In this document: one piece after another, positions 26,177-35,140 of the stretch
How the letters are laid out: each line of letters starts with the position of its first letter
Numbering within the stretch: position 1 is the stretch's first letter
The notes under the pieces: generated by a model
Databases searched by the model: none
Seen by the model: the letters and a program-made list of their open reading frames with translations, nothing else
Told to the model about the DNA's origin: nothing
Position numbers and translations under genes: made by a program
DNA from: Amycolatopsis dendrobii
GTDB lineage: Bacteria > Actinomycetota > Actinomycetes > Mycobacteriales > Pseudonocardiaceae
NCBI RefSeq assembly: GCF_014145675.1
Contig: NZ_JACGZW010000004.1
Coordinates: 124,001-188,000, forward strand
Direction: 5' to 3'
Length of the DNA: 64,000 nucleotides

Positions 26177-26586
26177 GCACCAACGAAACGAGCTTCGCAG
26201 CACGCGCGATCGCTGTCGCCAAGGAACTTCCCGCCTTTGACCACCTGCCGAAGCTGCGCGGTCTCATGGCCCACAACGACGAGGTGTCCCTGTTCCTCGA
26301 AACCTCGTGGCGGGCGTGGGACGGCGTCGAGAGCCTGTTGAAGTGGGCGCACGCCTTCGACGCCGAGGTGATTGTCGGTCTCTCGTTCTACGGCGGGAGC
26401 GGCGAGGTGAGGACCATGTTCGTGCTCGGCGGCAGCGCGGTCAGGATCTCCGAGAACATCAGCACCGCTCACGCCTACGCGCTCGGCGCGCTGCTGCAGA
26501 AGCCGCTCGCCAAAGACAGCCCGATCACCCTCACCGCGGCCAAGCTGCAGGAGCTGCTGCCCAAGCTGGCGGAGATGTCGGCGTGA
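26173..26586 (+). CDS. Hypothetical protein, 137 aa
   Basis: Globular, with alternating helix/strand segments (VESLLKWAHAFDAEVIVGLSFY). It precedes the nuclease/annealing pair with a 4-bp overlap, so it may assist recombination; this is inferred only from position. Confidence 0.6.
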   Translation: MSTNETSFAARAIAVAKELPAFDHLPKLRGLMAHNDEVSLFLETSWRAWDGVESLLKWAHAFDAEVIVGLSFYGGSGEVRTMFVLGGSAVRISENISTAHAYALGALLQKPLAKDSPITLTAAKLQELLPKLAEMSA

Positions 26587-27338
26587 GCGTCCAGTTCTTC
26601 GAGTCGGCGCACCGGTACAAGATCGATGGCCGGTGGGCGACCAGCGTGACCACGGCGCTGAAGGGCATCCCGAAGGACGGGGTGCTCACGCGGTGGGCCG
26701 CGAAAACCGTTGCGGCGCATGCGCTGGACAACATCTCGACGCTCGCCGAGAGCATCGAGAGCTTCGGGTACGGCCCGGCGTTGAAGATGCTCGCCGACGT
26801 CCCGAACGAGAAGCGGGACACGGCGGCGGTGCGCGGCACCGAGGTGCACGCGCTGGCGGAGCGGTACATCGCGCACGAGGAGATCGAGGTCCCGGACGAG
26901 CTGATGCCGTACGTGCGCGGCTATGCGCAGTACATCGACGACTGGAACCCGACGTCGCTGTACGAGGAAGCGATCGTCGCGTCCCGCACCCACTGGTACG
27001 CGGGGCGGCTCGATTCCATCCAGGACGTCCCGGACCTCGGGGTGTGCCTGGTGGACTACAAGACATCGAAGGGCGTCTACGGCGAGTACGCGCTGCAGTG
27101 CGCGGCCTACCGGGGTGCCGAGGTGATCGTGGTCGACGGGGTCGAGCAGCCAATGCCGGAGCTGGACCGGGTGCTGATCCTGCACATCCAGCCCGACACC
27201 TACGACCTGGTGCCGGTCGACGCCGGACCGGAGGTGTTCGAGAAGTTCCTGACGGCGAAGGCGAACTACCTCGCGAACGTGCAGTCCCGCAAGCTCGACA
27301 AGCTGATCGGCGAGCCTCTCGTGAGGGAGGTCGCGTGA
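26583..27338 (+). CDS. RecB/Cas4-type PD-(D/E)XK exonuclease
   Basis: 251 aa. His89 in GTEVHALAER, Asp144 in GRLDS, the D-x-K pair Asp158/Lys160 in LVDYKTSK, and the QxxxY motif Gln172/Tyr176 define the RecB-family nuclease core. Paired with ERF downstream it forms the phage's homologous-recombination module: the nuclease resects double-stranded ends, the partner anneals. Confidence 0.85.
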   Translation: MSVQFFESAHRYKIDGRWATSVTTALKGIPKDGVLTRWAAKTVAAHALDNISTLAESIESFGYGPALKMLADVPNEKRDTAAVRGTEVHALAERYIAHEEIEVPDELMPYVRGYAQYIDDWNPTSLYEEAIVASRTHWYAGRLDSIQDVPDLGVCLVDYKTSKGVYGEYALQCAAYRGAEVIVVDGVEQPMPELDRVLILHIQPDTYDLVPVDAGPEVFEKFLTAKANYLANVQSRKLDKLIGEPLVREVA

Positions 27339-27961
27339 TGGCCGAGCAGAGCGAACTCACCCGGGCGCTGGCCGAGCTGCAAGCCTCGCTCCCGTCGGTC
27401 GGCAAGGACCAGAAGGCGACGGTCAAGTCCGACAAGGGCAGCTACACGTACAGCTACGCGGACCTCGCGGACATCACCGCGGCCGTGCTGCCGCTTCTGT
27501 CGAAGGTCGGGCTGGCGTGGACCACGCGCCCGACGATCGAGGACGGGAAGTTCGTTCTGCGGTACCAGTTTCGGCACGTCTCGGGGGAGATGCTGGAGGG
27601 CGCGTACCCGCTGCCGAGCGCGTCCCGCCCGCAGGAGATCGGCTCCGCGATCACCTACGCCCGCCGGTACGCGCTGTGCGCGGTCACCGGCGTCGCACCG
27701 GCGAACGACGACCAGGACGCCGCGCAAGCGGAGCGGGCGGCGCAGTCGCGGGAGCGCACCGAGCGGGAGCTGAAGGATTCGATCTGGTCCGAGGCCAAGA
27801 ACCGCGGCTGGATCGGCGAAGGCGACGACTTCTCAAAGCTGCAGGATGAGTTCGCGCAGTGGAACGGCGGCGGCGACATCACCGCCGCCGACGTCGAGAC
27901 GCTGAAAGGGTTCGCCACCCACCTGCGCCCGAAGCAGACGATGCAGCGGGGGCGAAAGTGA
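27338..27961 (+). CDS. erf: ERF-family single-strand annealing protein
   Basis: 207 aa. The pattern YTYSYADLADITAAVLPLLSKVGL, GSAITYARRYALCAVTGVA and ANDDQDA is characteristic of ERF recombinases. The C-terminal ~60 residues are a separate helical segment. TGATG junction with the nuclease. ERF may allow genome circularisation or marker exchange among phages. Confidence 0.88.
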   Translation: MAEQSELTRALAELQASLPSVGKDQKATVKSDKGSYTYSYADLADITAAVLPLLSKVGLAWTTRPTIEDGKFVLRYQFRHVSGEMLEGAYPLPSASRPQEIGSAITYARRYALCAVTGVAPANDDQDAAQAERAAQSRERTERELKDSIWSEAKNRGWIGEGDDFSKLQDEFAQWNGGGDITAADVETLKGFATHLRPKQTMQRGRK

Positions 27962-28377
27962 ACTCGCCGGCGTGCCTGCACGCCTGGGTCACCGAGCGCA
28001 TGTGCGGTCGACCTGTCCTGTGCTGCCAGATCTGCAGCAAGGTCATGTCCGAGCGCGAGTGCCGGGCGATCGTGGCGGCGCGAAGCAGCGGGGTGTGCGA
28101 GATCTGCGGGGAGCAACCGGTGCAGTCGATGCACCACCGGCTCACCCGGAAGTACGGGCCGTGGTCCCCAGCGAACATCGTCGCCCTCTGCGGTGACGGT
28201 GTCGCCGGATGCCATGGCCGGGTCACCAACACCCGCGGCCAGTACTACGACGACGGCTGGCTCATCCACACGTGGGATCTGCGGACGCCGGACGAGATCC
28301 CGTTCCTGCACTGGCAATGGGGCGCGGTGTGCCTCGACAACGCCGGTGACTACCACCAGAGAAAGGACGCGGCATGA
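27958..28377 (+). CDS. HNH endonuclease-like protein
   Basis: 139 aa. Cys pairs (CCQIC, CEIC), the HH of SMHHRLTRKYGPWSPANIVALC (H and N of the HNH) and a C-terminal GCHG form a zinc-supported HNH fold. GTGA overlap with erf. This early HNH differs from the one before terminase; it may act in recombination or host DNA cleavage. Confidence 0.75.
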   Translation: MNSPACLHAWVTERMCGRPVLCCQICSKVMSERECRAIVAARSSGVCEICGEQPVQSMHHRLTRKYGPWSPANIVALCGDGVAGCHGRVTNTRGQYYDDGWLIHTWDLRTPDEIPFLHWQWGAVCLDNAGDYHQRKDAA

Positions 28378-28745
28378 TCACGAGTCTCGACATGCTGCAG
28401 CACGTCGTCGAGCACGCCAAGCGGTGGCGGTTGAGCGACGAGCGGTTCAAGCAGCTCGACATCACCGCGGCGCAGGCGAGCATCACGCTGCCGGACCACG
28501 CGGTCGCGTTGTTCGTCGAGTGGGCGCACCACCTCGACGGCGTGCTGATCACGGCGTCGGCGGGCTACCCGCGCACGTCGGGGCTGTTGCACGCGGTCGG
28601 GAAACTGCTGTCCGGGCACGTCGTGCACGTGTACGTGACGAGCGACGGCGAGCGGATGCGCAACGCGACGCTGCTCGGCAGCGTGCTGCTGGCCGAAGTC
28701 GAGCAGTACCACCGCCACAACCTCACCCCGGTCGGTGCCGAGTGA
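28374..28745 (+). CDS. Hypothetical protein, 123 aa
   Basis: Mixed alpha/beta protein (HAVALFVEWAHHLDGVLITAS, HVVHVYVTSDG). No family recognised. ATGA overlap with the HNH gene. Confidence 0.55.
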   Translation: MITSLDMLQHVVEHAKRWRLSDERFKQLDITAAQASITLPDHAVALFVEWAHHLDGVLITASAGYPRTSGLLHAVGKLLSGHVVHVYVTSDGERMRNATLLGSVLLAEVEQYHRHNLTPVGAE

Positions 28746-29011
28746 GCCGCCTGACCGGCGACCGCCAGCTCGAGACTCTCGTGGAGTCCGCGCAGAAGCT
28801 CGTCGCCGCGGTTCGCCGCGAGGACTCGCTGATGGTCGACGCGATGCTCGCCGACGCCGAGATGGTGTACGGGGATCCGCTGACCGGTGCCCGCGCGATG
28901 GTGGTGTTGCTCGCCGCGATGGTTCCCGCCGACCAGGTGCCCGCCGAACTGCTGCAGTGGCGCGTCACGCCGCGGCGGCTGCGCCCGGTCGCGAAGGGCA
29001 GTGCGGCATGA
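28742..29011 (+). CDS. Hypothetical helical protein, 89 aa
   Basis: Helical, with ETLVESAQKLVAAVRRED and ARAMVVLLAAMVPADQVP. The GTG start and ATGA end overlap both neighbours. Similar short proteins occur in actinophage early regions; no function assigned. Confidence 0.55.
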   Translation: MSRLTGDRQLETLVESAQKLVAAVRREDSLMVDAMLADAEMVYGDPLTGARAMVVLLAAMVPADQVPAELLQWRVTPRRLRPVAKGSAA

Positions 29012-29778
29012 AGCCTCTCGTGATCGACGGGTTCGCGTGCGCCGGCGGTGCCGGGCGCGGGTTCGCGGATGCCGGGTTCGAGGTGGTCGGGGTCGAGCAG
29101 TCCTGGTCGCCGAACTACCCGTACCTCTGCCACGAAGGCGACGCGCTCGCCATCGTCCCGGAGCTGGTCCGTCACTACCGGCTCGCCGCACCGTCTCGCC
29201 CGATCCACGTGCACACGTCGCCGCCCTGCCAGGGGCAGATCGCGATCACGCAAGGGAATCGCGGGCGGGACGGCTGGACCGACCAGCACGTGAATCTGCT
29301 CCCGCAGACCCGCGCCATGGTCGCCGAGCTGCGCGACCGGTACGGCGTGACGACGTCGATCGAGAACGGGCCCAGCCGGCACATCCGTTCCGATCTCCGC
29401 TTGTGCGGCTTGCAGTTCCGTTTGCCGACGTTCCGGCATCGGGACTTCGAGCTGGGCGGGTTCACGGTCGCGCCACCACGGCCGCACGCCGGCTTGCACC
29501 GCGGGCACCGCACGATCGGCTGGCGGCACGGGTGTCTCGCCACGCCGGAACCGCGGGACTGTCCGAAGTGCGGGGTGTGGCACCGCGGCACCGTCTACGG
29601 CGTGTACGGCTCCGGCGGAGGCAAACCCACCGTGCAGGAAGCACAGCTCGCGCTCGGCCTCTACCACACCGACGACATCGAGGAGCTGAACGAAGCCATC
29701 CCACCCGCCTACACCCGGCACATCGGGCTCGCTCTCCAAGCCCTGTACCGCGCCGGCGCTGCGAGGGCGGCGGCATGA
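29008..29778 (+). CDS. C5-cytosine-specific DNA methyltransferase
   Basis: 256 aa. SAM loop FACAGGAGRGFADAGFEVVG, catalytic-Cys motif SPPCQGQ, and IENG in place of the usual ENV. It is short for the family and the target-recognition region is compact and contains CPKC, a possible zinc site. Probably protects phage DNA from host restriction. No cognate restriction gene is adjacent. Confidence 0.8.
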   Translation: MKPLVIDGFACAGGAGRGFADAGFEVVGVEQSWSPNYPYLCHEGDALAIVPELVRHYRLAAPSRPIHVHTSPPCQGQIAITQGNRGRDGWTDQHVNLLPQTRAMVAELRDRYGVTTSIENGPSRHIRSDLRLCGLQFRLPTFRHRDFELGGFTVAPPRPHAGLHRGHRTIGWRHGCLATPEPRDCPKCGVWHRGTVYGVYGSGGGKPTVQEAQLALGLYHTDDIEELNEAIPPAYTRHIGLALQALYRAGAARAAA

Positions 29779-30272
29779 GCGGACCCGCGTGCAAGAAGTG
29801 CCATCGCCCGCTGCGCGACGAGGTGAGCAAACAGCGCGAGTACGGCCCGATCTGCTACCGCAAGGTGTTCGGTCCGCCCGTACCCAAACCCCGCGGCGGC
29901 ACCACGATCCCGGCCGCCGCCCGGCACGTCGACCACCACCCGGTCGACCCCGACCAGATCCCGCTACCGCTGGAGGTTCGCACCGTGGACGCCGAAACCC
30001 GCAAGGCCGCGATCGACACCGTGGCGCGGCACGCGCTGCACCAACACCTGAGCTACGCCACGTCGGCCGGGCAAATCGACTGGGGCGACTACCCGGGCAT
30101 CGACGAAGACGACTGGGAGAGCGTGCTGAACCGCGTATCGGCGATCGCCGAATCCATCGCGCCGAGCGACGAGCAGTACGAGGCCGCGTACGCACGCCTC
30201 GCAGTCGATTCGGTGTCCGCAAAAGATGACGGCCACCCTGCCGCCAACACCGTCCAGGAAGGACAGAACTGA
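29775..30272 (+). CDS. DUF6011-like zinc-ribbon protein
   Basis: 165 aa. The N-terminus CKKCHRPLRD...YGPICYRK has the Cys pattern of DUF6011-type phage proteins; the rest is charged and helical. ATGA overlap with the methyltransferase. Confidence 0.65.
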   Translation: MSGPACKKCHRPLRDEVSKQREYGPICYRKVFGPPVPKPRGGTTIPAAARHVDHHPVDPDQIPLPLEVRTVDAETRKAAIDTVARHALHQHLSYATSAGQIDWGDYPGIDEDDWESVLNRVSAIAESIAPSDEQYEAAYARLAVDSVSAKDDGHPAANTVQEGQN

Positions 30273-30697
30273 TGCGATACGACGTCCAGAAACTCCGTGA
30301 AGCCGTCAAGACCGCGATCGCGAACGAGCGCGCCGAACTCGAAACCCGCCACGCGCAGCGCATCACCAACTACACCGAACTGTCGAACCAGTGGTTCGAC
30401 AAGCACGCCGAAGCGTGGCGTCAGTTCGGCACGCTGATCGGCCGCCGCATCCGGGCGGGGAAGCCCATTACGCCAAAGGACATCCCGGTCGACCGCAAAG
30501 GCTACGGGCGGTTCGCGACGTTCGACGAGACCGAGCCGGGAAAGTTCGTTGGCGGCCCGTCGAGCGACCTGCGGATCATGTCCGCCGCGCTGGACCTCAT
30601 CACCGACGACACCGTCAGCCCCAGCGAGCTGGCGAAGCTCGGCGTCCGCGCATCCGAGCTGCGGACCGTCCTCTTGCTCGCCCGCACCGATGCCTGA
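30272..30697 (+). CDS. Hypothetical protein, 141 aa
   Basis: Helical, strongly charged N-terminal half (LREAVKTAIANERAELETRH), then a segment around DIPVDRKGYGRFATFDE. Start and stop codons share one base with the preceding gene. Precedes the replication-like gene. Confidence 0.6.
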   Translation: MRYDVQKLREAVKTAIANERAELETRHAQRITNYTELSNQWFDKHAEAWRQFGTLIGRRIRAGKPITPKDIPVDRKGYGRFATFDETEPGKFVGGPSSDLRIMSAALDLITDDTVSPSELAKLGVRASELRTVLLLARTDA

Positions 30698-30760
30698 TCC
30701 CGCGGTCCCGGGTCGTTCCCGATTCGGCCGGGACCGTGCACTACCCGAAAGGAACTGCCC

Positions 30761-31507
30761 ATGCCGGACTTCCGCGTCTCGGACACCGCTTCCGAGCATC
30801 CGAAGCTGCGCGCCGCCGGGCTCGCTGCGTTCGGGCTGTGGGCGGCGGCCGGTTCGTGGTGCATGAACCCGGCCCATCTGACTGACGGCTGGGTACCGCT
30901 GTACTACGTCCAGAGTTGGAGTAGCGGCAAAAAACTGGCGAAAAAACTGGTCGAAGTCGGGCTCTGGTCGGAGGAGACGCGCGACTCAACTCCGGGATTC
31001 CGGTACCACGACTGGACCGACATCCAGAGGTCTCGTTCGTCCATTGAGGACGAGAAACGCAAGGCCAGGGACCGTATGGCCCGCGTGCGTTCGGGAAGTG
31101 TTCGGGCGAACAAGGAACGCACGTTCGACCGAACGGGACCGGAAGGTTCGGCGAACGTTCACGACTCCCTCACCCTCACCCTCACCCACACCCCTTCGGG
31201 AGACTTGGGAGGGGAGGTCACCAACGCACCGCGCGGGTTCGAGCGACCCCCCGCCCAATGCCCCCGGCATCGGGGAAACCCGAACGCTCCGGCATGCGGT
31301 GCCTGCGCCGACGCGCGGCGCTCGGCGGAAAGCTGGGACGACCGCGAGGTCCAGCGCGCCGAGGAGATCGGCCGCGAGATCGACCAAGCCCGCACCGACC
31401 CTCGAATGCGCTGCAGCCACGGTGCCGACGGCGGCCTGTACATCCACCCCGTCAGCGGCAAGAGCGCGACGTGCGCGCACTGCCGACGAGCCCAGGAGGC
31501 GTCGTGA
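30761..31507 (+). CDS. Winged-helix replication-type protein with zinc ribbon
   Basis: 248 aa. N-terminal ~95 residues (MPDFRVSDTASEHPKLRAAG, GLWAAAGSWCMNPA, LVEVGLWSEE, FRYHDWTDIQRS) match a winged-helix module frequent in the replication region of actinophages. A basic linker (EDEKRKARDRMARVRSG) and a C-terminal region with CPRH, CGAC, CSH and CAHC follow. Candidate replication initiator or helicase loader; no helicase or primase is present nearby. Confidence 0.65.
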   Translation: MPDFRVSDTASEHPKLRAAGLAAFGLWAAAGSWCMNPAHLTDGWVPLYYVQSWSSGKKLAKKLVEVGLWSEETRDSTPGFRYHDWTDIQRSRSSIEDEKRKARDRMARVRSGSVRANKERTFDRTGPEGSANVHDSLTLTLTHTPSGDLGGEVTNAPRGFERPPAQCPRHRGNPNAPACGACADARRSAESWDDREVQRAEEIGREIDQARTDPRMRCSHGADGGLYIHPVSGKSATCAHCRRAQEAS

Positions 31508-31716
31508 GCAACCTCGACCGCTTCGGCGAGCCGATCGACGAGGACGGCCACGACCCGCGCTGCCGCAACGGATGGCTCGACCGCGACGCCGACCCCGCCG
31601 TCCCGTGCTTGGTGTGCAAGCCGCACCTCGCCCCGGCCGTCCTCCGCCGCGCCACTCTCGACGCCGACCAGCTCCGTCAGGAGCCCCGAAACCCCGAAGG
31701 GACACCAGATGCCTGA
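31504..31716 (+). CDS. Small Cys-rich protein, 70 aa
   Basis: CRNGW and CLVCKPHL form a probable zinc knuckle. GTGA overlap with the replication-type gene. Part of the zinc-ribbon cluster. Confidence 0.55.
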   Translation: MSNLDRFGEPIDEDGHDPRCRNGWLDRDADPAVPCLVCKPHLAPAVLRRATLDADQLRQEPRNPEGTPDA

Positions 31717-32992
31717 CCAGACCGAGAACGCCAGCGAGCGGGACAGCCAGCCGGTTGAAACGGCCAATCCTGCGCCGACGCGGTGCCCCAGTTGCGCGGG
31801 ACTGGGCGACGTGCCGTGCGACCACAAGCCCGCTCAGCCGGGCAGAACCGGCATTGTCGCCGAGTTGCGTGACCTCGCTGCGAAGCTCACGGCGCGCGCC
31901 AACGAGCGGGACGAGATCGGTGACGACGACAGCGGTCGCGAGGAGGATACCTGCGCGGAGGACGGAACCGACTGCCACACCGTGAGCGCAGTGGCGACGT
32001 GGTTCCGTGCGGCGCAGATGCTGAACCGTCGGGCGGATGAACTCGCCAGCGAGCGGCCGAATGCGGGCCAGCACGGCGACCTCTATGCCGAATCGACGGA
32101 CGCCGTGTACGTCTACGACGCTGTGACTGACGACTGGTCCGGCTTCACCCGCTTCGGCCACGCGGTCGATGTGCCTGCCGACGCGGTCCCGCTTCATGGT
32201 CGCAGCGTCGCCGAAGCCGAGGACGAGGTTCAGCAAGTCCTCAAGGCCAACAAGGAATTGCGTGCCCGCGCCGATGCCGCGGAGGCGGAGCTCGCCGGCC
32301 AAACAGTAAAGATTCAGCAGTTGACGCGACAGTTGGATGACGCCCAGTCGGCCGCGCGGTTGATGAAGACGCACTATGTTCCCCGATCCGAGCGTGACGA
32401 GGCCCGGGAGAAACTCGCCGACATCCGTGCGGTTGTGGACGAGTGGTTGACCAACTGCGAGGCGACTTCCGCTGGCGGAATGGAAGCCGTGCAGCGCATT
32501 ATCGACCGGACCCGCGGGCTCGTCACGGACCGCGAGGAACCGGCACAGGGCTACGACGCGCTGTACGACGCGATCGGCGCGGAACTGGACCGTCGGCTGA
32601 ACCGCGCGCTGCAGCAGCTCGACACGCGGCACGAGGCCATCTACGCGGCAATCACCGTCCTACGACCCGATGCGCGACCCAGTGACGAACCGGCCTGGGA
32701 TGTCGAAGCGGACACGCACCGCATCAGCGAAGACCACGAGGGACCGGCCGGCGAGACGAAGCCGCGGACGTTGTTCGGTGTCCCGATCCCGACGTACATC
32801 GTCGAGAAGCCAGGCGGTCTGCTGGTGTGTGAGCACGAGTCTCACCCGGAGTACTGCCGGGAAGGCTGGGGGAAGCCGGGCAACACACCCCAGTTCGGCG
32901 AATGGGTCGCCGAGCACACGCACAGCCTGCCTGTCGAGCGCCAGGCGGACAGCGAGGCGCAGTCGGGCAACGAGGAGGCCGGTCGTGGCTGA
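31709..32992 (+). CDS. Coiled-coil protein with zinc motifs, 427 aa
   Basis: N-terminal CPSCAGLGDVPC (zinc-ribbon/DnaJ-like knuckle), central coiled coil ~160-230 (VLKANKELRARADAAEAELA), then EKLADIRAVV...IIDRTR, and a C-terminal domain FGVPIPTYIVEKPGGLLVC...FGEWVAEHTH. The last two regions recur in diverged form in the protein at 33526-34185. Function unknown. Confidence 0.65.
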   Translation: MPDQTENASERDSQPVETANPAPTRCPSCAGLGDVPCDHKPAQPGRTGIVAELRDLAAKLTARANERDEIGDDDSGREEDTCAEDGTDCHTVSAVATWFRAAQMLNRRADELASERPNAGQHGDLYAESTDAVYVYDAVTDDWSGFTRFGHAVDVPADAVPLHGRSVAEAEDEVQQVLKANKELRARADAAEAELAGQTVKIQQLTRQLDDAQSAARLMKTHYVPRSERDEAREKLADIRAVVDEWLTNCEATSAGGMEAVQRIIDRTRGLVTDREEPAQGYDALYDAIGAELDRRLNRALQQLDTRHEAIYAAITVLRPDARPSDEPAWDVEADTHRISEDHEGPAGETKPRTLFGVPIPTYIVEKPGGLLVCEHESHPEYCREGWGKPGNTPQFGEWVAEHTHSLPVERQADSEAQSGNEEAGRG

Positions 32993-33215
32993 ACAAGGGT
33001 GGCTGAGGCCCGCCTACAAGCGTGAGCAGTACGACCGTTTGCGCGCCGTCGTAAACAGCGTCCTGGACGACCTCAAGGGCGCCTGCAGCTTCTGGGCATG
33101 TCCCGGCCCGGAGGCGCCCTTCACCCCGATGGCTACGTGCCGAGTCTGCGCCGCGCAGATGGATCTCCGCGCCGCTCTCGATGGCAAGCCACTACCCAGC
33201 GAGGAACAGCGATGA
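32985..33215 (+). CDS. Small Cys-rich protein, 76 aa
   Basis: CSFWAC and CRVCAAQ likely bind zinc. GTG start inside the end of the preceding gene. Unknown function. Confidence 0.5.
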   Translation: MAEQGWLRPAYKREQYDRLRAVVNSVLDDLKGACSFWACPGPEAPFTPMATCRVCAAQMDLRAALDGKPLPSEEQR

Positions 33216-33523
33216 GCGAGCTAGCTCCGGTCAAACGCCCCAATGGAAAGATCTACCGGCCGCGCAAGATCCGCGCGATCTACGCCGAGGACGAGTACGC
33301 GCGACGCGACAACGTGTACGTGCTCGGTACCCACGACGTCTACCGAGCACTCGAACTCGCCAGCGCCGAGGCCCGATACCGCATCGGCAGCACCAACTTC
33401 CTGCTCGACGCAATCGGCGAAGTCGGGTGGTGGCGAACCGCCATGGACCGCGGCGAACCCGTGATCGTCTGCGACAAGGTCCGTGGCGCTGCCGGAGTCC
33501 GATTCGAATGCGAGGAGCGATAG
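33212..33523 (+). CDS. Hypothetical protein, 103 aa
   Basis: Basic N-terminus (KRPNGKIYRPRKIRAIY) followed by a helical/strand region. ATGA overlap with the preceding gene. No cysteine pattern, unlike its neighbours. Confidence 0.55.
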   Translation: MSELAPVKRPNGKIYRPRKIRAIYAEDEYARRDNVYVLGTHDVYRALELASAEARYRIGSTNFLLDAIGEVGWWRTAMDRGEPVIVCDKVRGAAGVRFECEER

Positions 33524-33525
33524 CG

Positions 33526-34185
33526 ATGACCGACGCCGACACCCCGCGCGTGCCCGACCAGCCGTGCGCGAACACGACGGTCTACGACCATGACGGCATC
33601 CGCGTGGAGGCGCATCCGTCGTTCGGTGCTCAAGTGTGGACCGAGATTTCGCCAGGGACCTGGCGGCAGGCGTTCCGCACTGGGCAGCCGCCCGCCGACG
33701 CCGTGAAGCTCGGGGACGTCGCGAAGCTGACCGACTCGCTGCGGATCGCCAACAGCGCCTGTGAACGCCGCGACGCCAAGCTCGCGGACATCCGCGCCGT
33801 GCTGGCCGGTCGCGAGAAGTTGATCAAAAACGGCGTGATCTACGCCAACGAACTGATCCTGATCGAAATGATCACCGCCATCCTCGACCGCGAGCCGGGC
33901 CGCGAGGAGCCGAAGCCGGACCCATGCAAGCCGTGCGGCGAAGTCGGCAACTGCCAGCGGCCTCACGCAGCGGACTGCATCCAGAAGCCCGTGCTGTACG
34001 GATTGACCGTGCCCGACCACATCGGCACGACCCATGCTGGAACGTACGTCCGGATGCACTGCGAGTTCTGCCCAAGAGCCGAAGAGTTCGTGCGCAACCC
34101 AGCGGAAGCACGGCCGTTCATCCGCCGCCACGCTCACGGCCACGTGGTGGAGCACCAGCCGGACACCGAGGAGACCGACCGGTGA
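33526..34185 (+). CDS. Cys/His-rich protein, paralogue of 31709 protein
   Basis: 219 aa. Shares KLADIRAV...ILDREPGREEP and a C-terminal (YGLTVPDHIG, CEFC, FIRRHAHGHV) layout with the 427-aa protein upstream, consistent with an old duplication. Mid-region CKPCGEVGNCQRPHAADC looks metal-binding. Function unknown. Confidence 0.6.
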   Translation: MTDADTPRVPDQPCANTTVYDHDGIRVEAHPSFGAQVWTEISPGTWRQAFRTGQPPADAVKLGDVAKLTDSLRIANSACERRDAKLADIRAVLAGREKLIKNGVIYANELILIEMITAILDREPGREEPKPDPCKPCGEVGNCQRPHAADCIQKPVLYGLTVPDHIGTTHAGTYVRMHCEFCPRAEEFVRNPAEARPFIRRHAHGHVVEHQPDTEETDR

Positions 34186-34364
34186 GCCTCGAAACTCTGA
34201 TGCCGGAAATGCCCGCGGACTGCGTCAAATGCGGCGGCTGGTTCGAGCTGAACGACATGGACTCGTGTCTTCGGTGCAGCCCGCGCGTGATGTGCCGGGA
34301 CTGCTACCGACGCCACATGGATGCTCACGAAGCCATCGACAGCGAGAGGGACGACTGTGGCTGA
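34182..34364 (+). CDS. Small zinc-finger protein, 60 aa
   Basis: Four Cys groups: CVKC, CLRC, MCRDC and a terminal C. Looks like a double zinc ribbon. GTGA overlap with the preceding gene. Confidence 0.55.
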   Translation: MSLETLMPEMPADCVKCGGWFELNDMDSCLRCSPRVMCRDCYRRHMDAHEAIDSERDDCG

Positions 34365-34662
34365 GTACACCGAAGAGGAGCTGCAACGAGCGGCCGATGA
34401 ACTCGCCGACGTACTCCAGGACATCGAATGGCGAACCGAACCGCTCCACGAACGCGACTGCCCGGCCTGCGACATCGCCGCTGACATCGCCGGGACGCTG
34501 GCCTGTGTCTGGGACCCGAACGGCCAATGGTGCGAAACCCCCGTCACAGACGGGCTCCCCGGCGACAGCCTGCTCGACCAGGCAACACGATGCGCCGCGC
34601 ACGTCCTGCACCGTCGACTGCCCGGGCACGGGCACCGAACCGAGGAAGCCGACCGTGGCTGA
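34357..34662 (+). CDS. Hypothetical protein with CPAC motif, 101 aa
   Basis: Acidic helix (YTEEELQRAADELADVLQDI) then CPAC and later C/H residues. GTG start within the preceding gene's end. Unknown function. Confidence 0.5.
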   Translation: MAEYTEEELQRAADELADVLQDIEWRTEPLHERDCPACDIAADIAGTLACVWDPNGQWCETPVTDGLPGDSLLDQATRCAAHVLHRRLPGHGHRTEEADRG

Positions 34663-35140
34663 GGACTGGCGAGACGACGTCGACGACGAATGGTTCGAGG
34701 ACTGGGACGACGACCGGCCGCCGCCGAAGCAACCCCGACGAACCGCCGTTTTGAGGAGGCTCACCATGCAGCAACCCTTGTGCAGCAACACCGACGACGG
34801 CGCATGCCCGAACTTCGCACTCAACGGCATCGAGGTCTGCCTCGTGCACGCCCCGATCGCCCGGGACAGCTCCGGGTTCACGATCGACATCGGCTACCGG
34901 CCCGGCGGGATCGGGACCGCGGTGCCGCCGCCCGACTTCGAGCAGGTGCTCGTCGGACTGCAGGCAGAGTTCCGGGAAGCATTTGAGTTGGCCCGGCGCG
35001 CGGCGCACCTCGCCGGTGACCCCGTGGCGGCCGTCGAGGACCACGACAGCCCGGCAGGCTCGGCCAGTTGGACCGCGAAACCGCCACCGGCACGCCGTCA
35101 TGGCTGGCTGGCCGCTGCCCTGAATCAGGTGTTCCGGTGA
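34655..35140 (+). CDS. Hypothetical protein, 161 aa
   Basis: Very acidic N-terminus (DDVDDEWFEDWDDDR), then CSNTDDGACPN...GIEVCLVH, a probable Cys/His knuckle, and a C-terminal helix. GTG start overlapping the preceding gene by 8 bp. Confidence 0.5.
   Translation: MAEDWRDDVDDEWFEDWDDDRPPPKQPRRTAVLRRLTMQQPLCSNTDDGACPNFALNGIEVCLVHAPIARDSSGFTIDIGYRPGGIGTAVPPPDFEQVLVGLQAEFREAFELARRAAHLAGDPVAAVEDHDSPAGSASWTAKPPPARRHGWLAAALNQVFR

Noticed and set aside
27958..29778. HNH nuclease plus cytosine methyltransferase read as a restriction-modification system
   Set aside because: Two unrelated small genes lie between them and both occur separately in phage early regions; no recognition pairing can be shown.
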